A stretch of DNA of 64,000 bases from a virus. Location of the stretch: positions 1 to 64,000 of the IMG/VR virus record IMGVR_UViG_3300021479_000010. One strand, written 5' to 3'. Each line of letters opens with the position of its first letter. Position 1 is the stretch's first letter. The notes below the pieces were generated by a model that made no database searches, was not told the origin of the DNA, and was given only the letters and a program-made list of their open reading frames with translations. This document shows, in pieces, positions 33,520 to 41,059 of this stretch. Made by a program: the position numbers and the translations under genes.

Positions 33520-33681
33520 TCATCTATTGTCTTTCTTGGTTAAACTAGTATCGTGCCATTTGTCCTGACATGGATCATACAGTGTCGGGCCGCCGTATTC
33601 GTGGCAGATATCATCCGCCACAAGCTTGCGAAGTTCTGGACGGTTGCTGTCGCAAGTCGGACATTTGTCTGGAATAGTCAT
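33520..33681 (-). CDS. Small zinc-binding protein
   Basis: A 53 aa protein (MTIPDKCPTCDSNRPELRKL...) with C-x2-C near residue 7, then C and H in ICHEYGG and CQDKWH, likely one zinc site. The variant junction TTAAACTAGT lies near its end in-frame (DTSLTKK). Confidence 0.5.
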   Translation of the reverse strand: MTIPDKCPTCDSNRPELRKLVADDICHEYGGPTLYDPCQDKWHDTSLTKKDNR

Positions 33682-33701
33682 TAAATCATCAATTGTCCTT
33701 C

Positions 33702-33968
33702 TTAGTTAACCAAGCTTTTCTTCTCATCTGGCGCGGCCAATTTAAGCACGTTTACAACCCCACCGATTGCTGGAACAATAGTTTGTAATTCCACCTTTAC
33801 TAAAATACATGCGGGGTTCTCGACACCCTTTGGTGATCCAGATACGGACAGCCCCTTAACGATAGAACCATCCTCAATTCGAGTTATTACACCCACAACA
33901 AAATCAGACTTAATATTTACAACGGAACCGATTTCAAGTATATTTCCTAATAAGTCTACTATTTTCAT
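33702..33968 (-). CDS. Small beta-rich protein, unknown
   Basis: An 88 aa protein from MKIVDLLGNILEIGSVVNI, overlapping the HNH stop (ATGA); an ATG 4 codons earlier has the stronger ribosome site. Val/Ile-rich with an SH3-like or KOW-like look. A 2-mismatch palindrome copy lies at 33835. No family is recognised. Confidence 0.55.
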   Translation of the reverse strand: MKIVDLLGNILEIGSVVNIKSDFVVGVITRIEDGSIVKGLSVSGSPKGVENPACILVKVELQTIVPAIGGVVNVLKLAAPDEKKSLVN

Positions 33969-34480
33969 CGTTGATTCCATTGCCTTCCTTTTGCAGCCAT
34001 GTCTTTCATATTATCTTGATGAGTTCCAAGAAATAAATGATCTATATTTACACATGCTCGATTATCGCATTTATGGAGAACATACCAACTTTCTGGCCAT
34101 TTTCCATTGTGCAAGAACCATGAAACTCGCGGAGCTGAGATTATTTTTCTATCTCGATGAAAACTACCATACCCACTGCTATTGATTGCGCCTGTCCATG
34201 TCCAGCAAGGACCGATCTCCGCACAATGAGATGGGATTGGTCCATTTTTATCTACCTTTTCCCAAAATGCCTGCTCAATAGATTTCTTAGGTTCTAGCCT
34301 TAAACATCCGCAAGATTTGCTATTCTTCATCAAAGATTCGTGTGAAACTTCTTTTTCTACTCCGCAGTCGCAAATGCACCAATAGAACTTGCTTTTCCTT
34401 GGTGAAGGCCGCCTAGTTATTCGTATTACCAACCATCGACCGATTCTTCGTCCTGATAAATCTTTGAATATATTTGGCAT
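33965..34480 (-). CDS. HNH homing endonuclease with N-terminal zinc module
   Basis: A 171 aa protein. The N-terminus has WCICDCG and KSCGCL, the small zinc module typical of phage homing nucleases. The C-terminal HNH_3 core reads PCWTWTGAINSSGYGSF, APRVSWFLHNGKWP, VLHKCDNRACVNIDHLFLG. It overlaps the following gene by 4 bp without breaking it. Confidence 0.87.
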   Translation of the reverse strand: MPNIFKDLSGRRIGRWLVIRITRRPSPRKSKFYWCICDCGVEKEVSHESLMKNSKSCGCLRLEPKKSIEQAFWEKVDKNGPIPSHCAEIGPCWTWTGAINSSGYGSFHRDRKIISAPRVSWFLHNGKWPESWYVLHKCDNRACVNIDHLFLGTHQDNMKDMAAKGRQWNQR

Positions 34481-34510
34481 ATGCGTATTTCATTGAGTTC
34501 TATAATCTAA

Positions 34511-35272
34511 CTAGATTTTGCCCGACGGACTCGGAAAAGCTTGGCCATAATAATATGCGGCCATCGTCGCCTTTGTAGCCGTTATATTTCCTGACAAAGC
34601 CAACTGCGGCTTTGGAGTCGGCTTTACCGTAATTGCGGGGACTTGATAGATGTGTGCAAGCTTCGCCGCAACCCCGCCATTATTAACAAGCGACTTCGGA
34701 TAAGCATATTGTGCGCGGTAGCCATGTTCGTGCTCAATTACGCGGCCCCACAAATAGACTTCCCCGTAAACACGAAGATCATCGGTAGGAGCGTTCTCGC
34801 CATGCTCCGTGTCTGCTTGTGACTTATAGGCGTAGATACCGCATACGCAATGAACACCTTTACAAATAGCGCCCTGCCCCGCAGGATCAGCAATAGACGG
34901 TCCTTTCGGAATCTTGCATTCCGCGCATAGTTTCTCAAGCGGTTTCCATTCTGTACGATTGTTGGACAGCAATTTGTCTGCAAATACCGGGACGCTCCAT
35001 CGTCGCCAGCCAATAATAGGACTGACTAGTGTTTCTTGCGGCTTCGGCAATTTGCGGGGCGTCGGTTCGGCGAGTCCCGTAGACCAGGGATACGCATTCG
35101 TGGTCAGACCCGTAATACTTTGGATGTTACATACATGAGTATTGGGCGTGGTATAGCTCGTCCCGCATAGTACACACATGTATGTAGTTGACGGCATGGC
35201 CATATTAGTCGCCTCCGGCGGGGACAGGTTCTTCGATTCGCTTCGGAGTTTCTGTAGGAATTTCTTCCACAT
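34511..35272 (-). CDS. Unknown protein with multiple Cys motifs
   Basis: A 253 aa protein from MWKKFLQKLRSESKN, with GGAG 8 nt upstream. CVLCG ... HVC near residue 33 and LCAEC ... CKGVHCVCG around 115-145 suggest two metal sites. After that, GIYAYKS ... VYGEVYLWGRVIEHEHGYRAQYAYPKSL is a well-formed beta domain I have seen in uncharacterised proteins but cannot name. Pro/Thr-rich linkers separate the parts. Confidence 0.6.
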   Translation of the reverse strand: MWKKFLQKLRSESKNLSPPEATNMAMPSTTYMCVLCGTSYTTPNTHVCNIQSITGLTTNAYPWSTGLAEPTPRKLPKPQETLVSPIIGWRRWSVPVFADKLLSNNRTEWKPLEKLCAECKIPKGPSIADPAGQGAICKGVHCVCGIYAYKSQADTEHGENAPTDDLRVYGEVYLWGRVIEHEHGYRAQYAYPKSLVNNGGVAAKLAHIYQVPAITVKPTPKPQLALSGNITATKATMAAYYYGQAFPSPSGKI

Positions 35273-35310
35273 CTGGAATGCTCCTTCCGGGCAGTGGTTC
35301 GTACAACGGC

Positions 35311-35418
35311 TCAACTGTAAATAATCCTCAACGGGTCGCCAATTTGTGCCATAAGGTCTTTAGAATCTACGGGGTCCGTGGTTGCGAACCCCGCAATTCG
35401 GGAGAGACTCCTTTCCAT
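35311..35418 (-). CDS. Short ORF, uncertain
   Basis: A 35 aa frame (MERSLSRIAGFATTDPVDSKD...) whose ATG is only 2 nt from a TATAAT box, so a transcript from that promoter would miss its start. If it is made, the message comes from further upstream. Confidence 0.35.
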   Translation of the reverse strand: MERSLSRIAGFATTDPVDSKDLMAQIGDPLRIIYS

Positions 35419-35420
35419 AG

Positions 35421-35449
35421 ATTATACTACAAGTTCAAAATCTTCGCAA
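35421..35449 (-). promoter_or_regulatory. Promoter-like TTGCGA-N17-TATAAT
   Basis: Minus strand TTGCGA (35449-35444), 17-nt spacer and a consensus TATAAT (35426-35421). It lies inside a 28-codon frame and reads toward the 253 aa gene. GAAAGGAG follows at the expected transcript start. Confidence 0.5.
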
Positions 35450-35513
35450 TTCTTAAAACGAGCCTCGCAATTTGATAGAACATATTTATTGCCCAAGCCA
35501 GCGCGACGGCCAT
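35427..35513 (-). CDS. Tiny hydrophobic peptide
   Basis: A 28 aa frame (MAVALAWAINMFYQIARLVL...), one hydrophobic or amphipathic helix, with AAGGAG 7 nt before the ATG. It directly follows the beta-helix gene. Could be a small membrane peptide. Confidence 0.45.
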   Translation of the reverse strand: MAVALAWAINMFYQIARLVLRIAKILNL

Positions 35514-35524
35514 CGCGTTTCTCC

Positions 35525-37138
35525 TTAATTTATATTAGCTCCGCTATTCGAAATGTAATTATTCATCGGCCATTTATCATTTCCAGCCTTAGTTCCATTG
35601 CTCAAAATGATATTTCCCGCAAACGAAGAATTGCCTGTCCAACAGCCGGGCACGAGCGTGGAATAATTCGCTTCAACTGTTGTTGCACAGTTGTTAACTC
35701 CGCCGCCTGTACTCCAAACAGGATATGTCCCCGCAGAAACGATATTGTTCGTAAAATTGATGTCCGATGTTTGCGCAACACCGAGAGCGTTATTCGCCGG
35801 GGGTCCACCGATCAGAAGGAACCCGTGTCCGGTTGATCCCGCTTGCGGAGCCCATTGCGACAAGAACAACGAATTGTGATCGAATGAGACATCGTGCATA
35901 ACAACCGGCGTGGATACGGGGTCGTACAGAGACGAAATCTGCATTAGGAAATTACCGGGAGTATTTTCACCTGTAAACTGTAAATCCGCGAATACATTGT
36001 CATGAATCGAATAACCGTAACAAGCAGCAGGCCACGCGCCGTTATCACTTTTCCCGCACGCAACTTGCATTGCGTTTGAAGTATGCGAGATTCGGTTAAA
36101 TCGGACAGTTACATCGGTAACCGCGCAGATCGGACAAGTACCAGGATTTTTGGCTGTAAGTAGTATTGCAAATCCGTTTTGAGTGTAGCCTGCCCACGCG
36201 CCGCGCATTATGTTGTTCGCAACCAAACAGCGGACACAGTTCTTCATCTCCACTATATTCTTTACAATCCATGCACACTTTCCACCGGGACATTTGCTAT
36301 TAACAGATGCGGGGACAAATGATGGGTCGCCGGGGTTCCACGAATCTGGCTTATTGAAGGTATTGTTCGTAATCGTAACATCGGTCGGATTGAATGTCGC
36401 AGTTCCACCACCTGCAAGGATGTTCTCGCCAGATGCCTCGATAAAGTTGTTGTCGATGAGAATGTTGTGATCCTGAACGATTGTACTTAGCCCGAAGTTA
36501 ATACCTTGAGCATCCCCGCAAGTTCCTACAATTGCGAGACAATGAAACCCCGCAAGATAGCTATTGATAATACCTATGTTATAAGCATTACTTAGCTCAA
36601 AACCCCGCACAGTTTCATCTTGACCATTCCCATGAATATAGCTTCGGTCAAATATGAGATCGTGAGCGCCCGAGCCGGGCGTTACGAGATTGTAAACCAC
36701 CCCCGACCCCGTAGTTCTAAGAATCTCAAATCCTACAATGCGGACGAATGCTCCGCCATGAATCCCCGCACCCGAGGAGTTAATAACAATCTTTGGCAGG
36801 GAGTATTGCAGGGGATTCAGCCGCGTACCCTCAACGGGCAATACGCCAGATGACCAAATTGTAATCCAATGCTGGGCGTCGCAGTTCAATGTCGTGGGAA
36901 GCTGTAGAGTTCCTGTCCAAACATTTGCGGGGTCCACTAGGAATGTATCGCCGCACACTGCACCATTCAGTGCTGCTTGCAGGTTATCGGTCGGTCCTAC
37001 GATCTTAGGAGCATTTGGAGACGGTGTGTTGGCAACCGATGTCGCCATAGTTGTTCGAGGAAGTTCGGCGGGGCCATCGTATGTCGATTGTCCATATGCG
37101 GACAAAGCCGCGCAAATTAAGAATAAGGGAAGCTTCAT
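35525..37138 (-). CDS. Secreted right-handed beta-helix protein
   Basis: A 537 aa protein with a signal peptide (MKLPLFLICAALSAYGQ) cut near residue 17. From residue 120 it shows the rung pattern of a parallel beta-helix (FVRIVGFEILRT, LIFDRSYIHGN, NILIDNNFIEAS, DVTITNNTF, VTVRFNRISH, DVSFDHNSLFL, DINFTNNIV). Pectin- or glycan-active enzymes share this fold. Being secreted rather than part of the tail, it may modify the host envelope or matrix. It overlaps the 100 aa secreted protein upstream by ATGA and contains six TGCGGGG motifs, so it is a long-standing resident. Confidence 0.78.
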   Translation of the reverse strand: MKLPLFLICAALSAYGQSTYDGPAELPRTTMATSVANTPSPNAPKIVGPTDNLQAALNGAVCGDTFLVDPANVWTGTLQLPTTLNCDAQHWITIWSSGVLPVEGTRLNPLQYSLPKIVINSSGAGIHGGAFVRIVGFEILRTTGSGVVYNLVTPGSGAHDLIFDRSYIHGNGQDETVRGFELSNAYNIGIINSYLAGFHCLAIVGTCGDAQGINFGLSTIVQDHNILIDNNFIEASGENILAGGGTATFNPTDVTITNNTFNKPDSWNPGDPSFVPASVNSKCPGGKCAWIVKNIVEMKNCVRCLVANNIMRGAWAGYTQNGFAILLTAKNPGTCPICAVTDVTVRFNRISHTSNAMQVACGKSDNGAWPAACYGYSIHDNVFADLQFTGENTPGNFLMQISSLYDPVSTPVVMHDVSFDHNSLFLSQWAPQAGSTGHGFLLIGGPPANNALGVAQTSDINFTNNIVSAGTYPVWSTGGGVNNCATTVEANYSTLVPGCWTGNSSFAGNIILSNGTKAGNDKWPMNNYISNSGANIN

Positions 37139-37437
37139 TTCTTGTCCTCAATGTCGCCCAGATTTTTAGACGAAGTAGCGGCAACGTCGAGTTGAACTAA
37201 ATTTGGCCTAGTAAGACTCAGCTCCATAGCTGTAGTTTCTGGTTTGATAGACGTGCAACCGATTAAAAAGCTAATGTTCGCATCTGGGCAAGTCATCTGT
37301 CCGTCTTTCGCCGAGCACTTGCCGAAGCTGTGAATTACCATGCGGGACATACAAGGTAACGGGATGTATTGAGTAGGTTTCTTTTCCGTCGCCCCGCAAA
37401 TTGTTGAAAGCAAAAGAATTAAGCTGCAAGTTCGCAT
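37135..37437 (-). CDS. Small secreted Cys-containing protein
   Basis: A 100 aa protein from MRTCSLILLLSTICGATEKKP; GGAG lies 6 nt upstream. The hydrophobic N-terminus is a short signal peptide, perhaps with Cys-14 as a lipid site. Four more Cys residues (LPCMSR, GKCSAK, TCPDA, IGCTS) could form two disulfides. Co-transcribed with the beta-helix protein and the LuxR-type gene. Confidence 0.6.
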   Translation of the reverse strand: MRTCSLILLLSTICGATEKKPTQYIPLPCMSRMVIHSFGKCSAKDGQMTCPDANISFLIGCTSIKPETTAMELSLTRPNLVQLDVAATSSKNLGDIEDKK

Positions 37438-37706
37438 TTGTTCTCCATCGGTGCCCCGCACATTATACAATAACTCGGTCCATTGTCGCAAGAAAATACC
37501 CTTCGGCCAATCTGATCGCGGAGTAACCATACAATCCGCACACGCACGCAATAGCGGTTAGGGTCTATGCCCAACTTCAAGCTGATACGATGTAGATGCT
37601 GTTTCACTGTGTTCTGGCAGATACCGAAGCGCTCGGCCAATTCTCTATTGCCGAGGCCCTCCATTAATGCAAGTATAACTTTATTTTCCTGTCGCGTAAA
37701 GTTCAT
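37419..37706 (-). CDS. LuxR-type (GerE) HTH transcription factor
   Basis: A 95 aa protein from MNFTRQENKVILALMEG, with AAGG 6 nt upstream. The first 60 residues are a LuxR C-terminal HTH: LTRQE-type start, GLGNRELAERFGICQNTVKQHLHRISLKLG. No receiver or sensor domain is attached. A short Cys-containing tail follows. Its place just upstream of two secreted proteins suggests it controls them or a lysogeny function. It is the only clear transcription regulator in the window. Confidence 0.82.
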   Translation of the reverse strand: MNFTRQENKVILALMEGLGNRELAERFGICQNTVKQHLHRISLKLGIDPNRYCVRVRIVWLLRDQIGRRVFSCDNGPSYCIMCGAPMENKCELAA

Positions 37707-37714
37707 TGTCGCCT

Positions 37715-37942
37715 TCAGTATTCTAGCCAAAGTTCCACAGATTCGTGTTTCTCAATGGCCTCCAATAATTCCAGAGCGCCTTCAATGTTGGCATCAGCCA
37801 ATCCTTGTAAATATGGTACTTGGTTTCGCCCGAAAGTTTGCCGATGTTCAAGGCCATATCTGTCACGCAGTACGAACTTGAGAGCATCCGGCAGTGATTC
37901 AGCCGGGCGTTTGGCGGGCTCCCACATCAAATTTGCGCTCAT
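37715..37942 (-). CDS. Small unknown protein
   Basis: A 75 aa helical protein (MSANLMWEPAKRPAESLPDALKF...). Overlaps its upstream neighbour by ATGA. The ribosome site GGAGGAG lies just before, within a segment that also holds an exact palindrome copy. No family is recognised. Confidence 0.55.
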   Translation of the reverse strand: MSANLMWEPAKRPAESLPDALKFVLRDRYGLEHRQTFGRNQVPYLQGLADANIEGALELLEAIEKHESVELWLEY

Positions 37943-38118
37943 AGCTCCTCCATTTGTCCAGATACGGACAGCTCCCGCCCCGCAATATCGTATCTGCGTA
38001 TCCGTATAACCCTTCGGTCAAGTTCCTGCTTTACAGCTTCGGTATGCTGGTGATTCAGCCACGCAAATAAAAGTAACTCTTGTAATTCCATACCAGGGCG
38101 CAATTTGATGATTAGCAT
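37939..38118 (-). CDS. Small unknown basic protein
   Basis: A 59 aa protein (MLIIKLRPGMELQELLLFAW...), helical and Arg-rich. Its C-terminal text ELSVSGQMEEL is encoded by an exact palindrome copy (37955-37970), as in other SASGQ-type linkers. Confidence 0.55.
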   Translation of the reverse strand: MLIIKLRPGMELQELLLFAWLNHQHTEAVKQELDRRVIRIRRYDIAGRELSVSGQMEEL

Positions 38119-38154
38119 ATGCGCGGCCCTCCAAGCCGCCCCGTATAATCTGGT

Positions 38155-38322
38155 TTAACTAATTGAATCTAACAAGTTTTGAACGCTCTCCAAGTCGTCG
38201 CGCCAGTCGGGTGCTTGTTCTTCTCAGAAACACCAAGGATCACAGTCTTCGGCATATTTTGCCCAACCCCGCATAGTTTTGACTGCATCGACAAGCTTTG
38301 TGATTTGTTCGTCTTTCGTCAT
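38155..38322 (-). pseudogene. Small gene with an in-frame TGA
   Basis: A 55-codon frame from ATG 38322 with a GGGGCGACA leader. Codon 33 is TGA (38226-38224), after ...EDCDPWCF, and the frame then continues EEQAPDWRDDLESVQNLLDSIS to a TAA in the conserved junction. Both halves look like one acidic helical protein. This may be a nonsense mutation, readthrough or a natural short form of 32 aa. Confidence 0.5.
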
Positions 38323-38355
38323 TGTCGCCCCGCATCTTAGAAAACTGTTCGGTCA

Positions 38356-38393
38356 AGTATACCAAATGTCGCCCAAACTTCTGTGATTGTCAA
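38356..38393 (-). promoter_or_regulatory. Possible promoter
   Basis: Minus strand GCTTGACA (TTGACA at 38393-38388) is followed at 17 nt by a poor -10 (GACATT); a better TATACT lies at 38361-38356 but too far for that -35. The GCTTGACA start is shared with the promoters at 40846, 40911, 41009 and 43113. Confidence 0.35.
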
Positions 38394-38400
38394 GCTTAAA

Positions 38401-38565
38401 TTAGTCCTCTCGCTTCGCTTTTCGTACAGCTTCTTCGGCAGCCTGCCATAGGGGACCGCTGTACTTCAATTCACAATAGTGATTAAGGAGATTCTCTAGT
38501 GCCCTGAGCAAGTCAGGAGCCGCATCTCGGATGTGATCCTCTTGTCGTTCGGCTTTGTATACCAT
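38401..38565 (-). CDS. Small unknown protein
   Basis: A 54 aa helical, charged protein (MVYKAERQEDHIRDAAPDLL...). GGAGG lies 6 nt before the ATG, inside the conserved junction AATAAAGTTTGGAGG. No family is recognised. Confidence 0.6.
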   Translation of the reverse strand: MVYKAERQEDHIRDAAPDLLRALENLLNHYCELKYSGPLWQAAEEAVRKAKRED

Positions 38566-38588
38566 TAAACGCCTCCAAACTTTATTGT

Positions 38589-39029
38589 CTAGATAACTCT
38601 ATCAGGTTCTCCGAGTAGCGTTCTTTCCTCTAGCAGTTCGGCTAATCGTCGCTCAGAGAATTTAATATGTGATCGCAAATCTTCAATTTTCCAATCTAAT
38701 TGTCGCAAGTGTCTCTGTTTATTAGGCTTAGCGTCCTTTCGTACCCACCATTGTTCGCTGATTCCACCGATAGGGACGTGAATTACATCGCAGTCGTCGT
38801 ATCGGTCGCATTCGTCTCGGTCAGTTTTGCGGAAATCATCCAAGCAACCAAGGAATTCCGCTTCGGCTAGTTTTTCCAAAGATACGCCATCCATCGAAGG
38901 ATCACGCCAATAGGTATCAGTTCCGAATAAGCCATATCCTCTGTCTTGGATGATGGCTAATCCGTGCCGACACCACGCGCCGGATGAGTATCGGAAAATC
39001 ATGTTCGGTCTAATGTCGCTGAGGTTCAT
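38589..39029 (-). CDS. Unknown protein
   Basis: A 146 aa protein from MNLSDIRPNMIFRYSSGAW. N-terminal beta region, an Asp-rich middle (KTDRDECDRYDDCDVIHV) and a helical basic C-terminus. The ribosome site is GGGGCGAC, read from a TGCGGGG motif. No family is recognised. Confidence 0.6.
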   Translation of the reverse strand: MNLSDIRPNMIFRYSSGAWCRHGLAIIQDRGYGLFGTDTYWRDPSMDGVSLEKLAEAEFLGCLDDFRKTDRDECDRYDDCDVIHVPIGGISEQWWVRKDAKPNKQRHLRQLDWKIEDLRSHIKFSERRLAELLEERTLLGEPDRVI

Positions 39030-39058
39030 GTCGCCCCGCAATTGTAAATATGGTTCGG

Positions 39059-39235
39059 TCAGTTATGAGGTTTGCGGGGCGCGGTCAGCCCATACGCATG
39101 TGTACAAAGCTGGCAAGTGTGCCATTGCTCCTCCGGCTTGCCTTGCTTGTCAGTGTATCGGCTTGCGCCACAATCGCAAATCTCAATATTGCGCGAGTCG
39201 CCTATGCTTGTGTGGTGCGGCTTATGTTTGTGCAT
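39059..39235 (-). CDS. Small zinc-binding protein
   Basis: A 58 aa protein (MHKHKPHHTSIGDSRNIEI...) with ICDCGASRY and TCQLCTHAYG: two Cys pairs about 20 residues apart, a zinc-ribbon plan. The ATG overlaps the upstream stop (TAATG). Confidence 0.6.
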   Translation of the reverse strand: MHKHKPHHTSIGDSRNIEICDCGASRYTDKQGKPEEQWHTCQLCTHAYGLTAPRKPHN

Positions 39236-39666
39236 TAGGCTATCTCGCTTTCTTTCATTAGTTTAGCATAATCGAAAGACTTTACGGCCTCGCGCCATTT
39301 GTTGCTAAGTTCCTTACGGGCAATCCAACCGATTACTTCGGCCATTGCAGCGGTCTGCCGCGCAACCAAGAAAAGACTTGCCTTGGGCATCTCAGGAAGG
39401 CTAGCACCGAATGTCGCCTGGGACATTAGAATGAGTTTGGCAGCTTGGCCGACTGAGAATGATGCGCGGCGTTCGCCTCTGTGTTGCCTTTCGTTGGCCG
39501 TCTCCTGCCCTAATAGCTTGGCTAAATCATCGTGCCAGCTAACATCCTGCGCGAAGTCGCGCAAGCACACGCCGTCATCGTTCGGCCCCGCAGCTTTATA
39601 TGCGCGGTCAATCGCTTCGCGGAAGTCACACCAGAGAGTATCAATTTGCTGTTTCGTTTTGGTCAT
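39235..39666 (-). CDS. Unknown helical protein
   Basis: A 143 aa protein from MTKTKQQIDTLWCDFREAI, with GAGG 5 nt upstream. Almost wholly helical, Ala-rich in its second half (SLFLVARQTAAMAEVIGWIA). No family is recognised. Confidence 0.6.
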   Translation of the reverse strand: MTKTKQQIDTLWCDFREAIDRAYKAAGPNDDGVCLRDFAQDVSWHDDLAKLLGQETANERQHRGERRASFSVGQAAKLILMSQATFGASLPEMPKASLFLVARQTAAMAEVIGWIARKELSNKWREAVKSFDYAKLMKESEIA

Positions 39667-39725
39667 TGTCGCCTCGTTTTTAACGTCCTGTCCGGACGAA
39701 TTGTAAACCTGTTTGATCATGCCCA

Positions 39726-40028
39726 TTAATTAAGTTTCGGTTCGCTGTATGGTTCGATGTTAATGATATTGTACCACGCAAAGGTGATTAGGTCGCCCCA
39801 CTCCATAGGCAGAAACAGCGGAGTATTGCGAAGGAATCCCGTATATTTGCCCTTACTGGCCGCGGTAACTTGGACCCACATACGCTCCCCGCCTTCGAAT
39901 CCTTCCGCCTCAAATACAAGCTTGACCGATTGACCGGGCAAAATGTGCTTGCGGTCGTAATCGTTTGGCAGTTCGAAAGTAACAGCAGGAGCTATGGCGT
40001 AATCTACGATTGTAATGTCGCTAGTCAT
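39726..40028 (-). CDS. DUF2314-like small beta protein
   Basis: A 100 aa protein from MTSDITIVDYAI; GGAGG lies 5 nt upstream. The text GERMWVQVTAASKGKYTGFLRNTPLF, then WGDLITFAWYNIINI resembles the DUF2314-type fold (F/MW-V-x-V ... G-x-L-x-N ... G-D-x-V-x-F). That family's function is unknown. The match is by eye. Confidence 0.55.
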   Translation of the reverse strand: MTSDITIVDYAIAPAVTFELPNDYDRKHILPGQSVKLVFEAEGFEGGERMWVQVTAASKGKYTGFLRNTPLFLPMEWGDLITFAWYNIINIEPYSEPKLN

Positions 40029-40045
40029 TCTTGCCTCCAATGTCG

Positions 40046-40213
40046 CTAGAACTGTTCGGTTTTGTCCGCTTCTGGATAACTGCGGAGCCGCGCATTGTCC
40101 ACAATCCGAATCGTAGTCTCTAGCAATCTCTCTGGCTCCTCGTCATATTGCGCGGCTAGTCTATCACGTAATGCTTTCGTCGGCCATCCGTCCGCGTCGA
40201 TTAGGTTAACCAT
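40046..40213 (-). CDS. Small unknown protein
   Basis: A 55 aa protein from MVNLIDADGWPTKALRDRLAAQY, with GAGG 6 nt upstream; it overlaps the gene before it by 8 bp. Helical and charged. No family is recognised. Confidence 0.5.
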   Translation of the reverse strand: MVNLIDADGWPTKALRDRLAAQYDEEPERLLETTIRIVDNARLRSYPEADKTEQF

Positions 40214-40397
40214 TATCGGCCTCGATTCTAACCCGCGCAAGCTTCGCACGGAACGATGCATTCGGGCAGTTCTCGCGGTAGCATTTTAGCTGTGCTTTCA
40301 TGTCGCGCCAGTTATCTTCTGAGACTTCATGCTCCCAGCCATAGCCGTAATTAGACCACATCTGCCATTCGTCGCGTGTCTTTCGAGTGTACGTCAT
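40206..40397 (-). CDS. Small unknown protein
   Basis: A 63 aa protein from MTYTRKTRDEWQMWSNYGYG, with GGAGG 5 nt upstream. Rich in Trp, Tyr and Arg at its start, helical later. No family is recognised. Confidence 0.55.
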   Translation of the reverse strand: MTYTRKTRDEWQMWSNYGYGWEHEVSEDNWRDMKAQLKCYRENCPNASFRAKLARVRIEADNG

Positions 40398-40454
40398 GTT
40401 TTCCTCCAATGCAGATAGTATTGCATAACTGCGGGGCGCGTGTCAAGGCTTTTA

Positions 40455-40712
40455 TTAGCCTTGATTTTCAAGCACTTGCAAGGCTTCCCGCTCAATGTCG
40501 CTATCAAACTTAGCTAATTCCTCATCATCTGATAGCTGTCCAGATGCGGACGCCGCAGGAGCCGCGCAGTTCAAATGGAACAGCGGCGTTCCTTGCCAGT
40601 CCATACTTACTAGGTCGCCATCGTTCATAGGTGCCCCGCAGTTCGGGCAAATGTCGCGGGAATACATGCGGTTTGCCCAGTTCAAATTACGGCGTGTTTC
40701 CCAAGTTTTCAT
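40455..40712 (-). CDS. Small protein with zinc pair
   Basis: An 85 aa protein with ICPNCGAPMNDGD and FHLNC, a likely zinc site, then an Ala-rich linker APAASASGQL read through a palindrome copy (40537-40552), and an acidic helical tail. GGGAG lies 6 nt upstream. Confidence 0.6.
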   Translation of the reverse strand: MKTWETRRNLNWANRMYSRDICPNCGAPMNDGDLVSMDWQGTPLFHLNCAAPAASASGQLSDDEELAKFDSDIEREALQVLENQG

Positions 40713-40816
40713 TACAGTCTCCCTTCGTGGAACTGTGCAATAATCTCTTTCATGCGTGCTTCGGTGAGCCGCGCATCCGTCAAGAGAATCACGTATTCGA
40801 CTAGAGTAAAGTACAT
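40712..40816 (-). CDS. First, very short gene of the leftward array
   Basis: A 34 aa helical frame (MYFTLVEYVILLTDARLTEA...), whose TAA overlaps the next ATG (TAATG). It lies directly after the leftward promoter in the divergent control region. Hydrophobic at its start. May be a leader peptide for the 40.7-38 kb genes. Confidence 0.5.
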   Translation of the reverse strand: MYFTLVEYVILLTDARLTEARMKEIIAQFHEGRL

Positions 40817-40822
40817 GTCAGT

Positions 40823-40851
40823 ATCCTCGCATATTCAGATTTGATTGTCAA
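40823..40851 (-). promoter_or_regulatory. Leftward promoter of the divergent control region
   Basis: Minus strand GCTTGACA (TTGACA 40851-40846), 17-nt spacer, then GAGGATACTGACAT. The -10 match (GAGGAT) is poor. The 11-mer GATACTGACAT also follows the rightward promoter at 41009, so it may be a shared phage feature. GAGG may instead act as the ribosome site for the ATG at 40816. Confidence 0.5.
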
Positions 40852-40910
40852 GCATTATTTATGGTTGCAATCGAGTGGCCGCGCAATTATCATAGAGATG
40901 CGGGGAAAGC

Positions 40911-40940
40911 TTGACAATGGCGGTCATTCGGAGGCATAAT
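40911..40940 (+). promoter_or_regulatory. Rightward promoter P1 of the control region
   Basis: TTGACA (40911-40916), 18-nt spacer, CATAAT (40935-40940): 11 of 12 consensus positions. The expected start near 40947 falls inside the palindrome 40944-40959, the classic place for a repressor operator. Confidence 0.7.
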
Positions 40941-40943
40941 CCG

Positions 40944-40959
40944 TGTTCAGATGCGGACA
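40944..40959. promoter_or_regulatory. Operator-like palindrome TGTTCAGATGCGGACA
   Basis: One mismatch from TGTCC-N6-GGACA. It covers the predicted start point of the promoter at 40911 and lies 50 bp before a second promoter. Of all copies of the dispersed palindrome this is the best placed for transcription control. Confidence 0.55.
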
Positions 40960-41008
40960 AAATCTGTCGATCCGCGCAAGTTGTTGAAAACAGGGCAAAA
41001 GAAAATGC

Positions 41009-41037
41009 TTGACAAATTTCCCCGCATTCAGTAAGAT
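41009..41037 (+). promoter_or_regulatory. Rightward promoter P2
   Basis: GCTTGACA (TTGACA 41009-41014), 17-nt spacer containing CCCCGCA, TAAGAT (41032-41037), then ACTGACATTGGAGG leading to the ATG at 41060. Good match with a short leader. Confidence 0.8.
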
Positions 41038-41059
41038 ACTGACATTGGAGGAAAGCACA

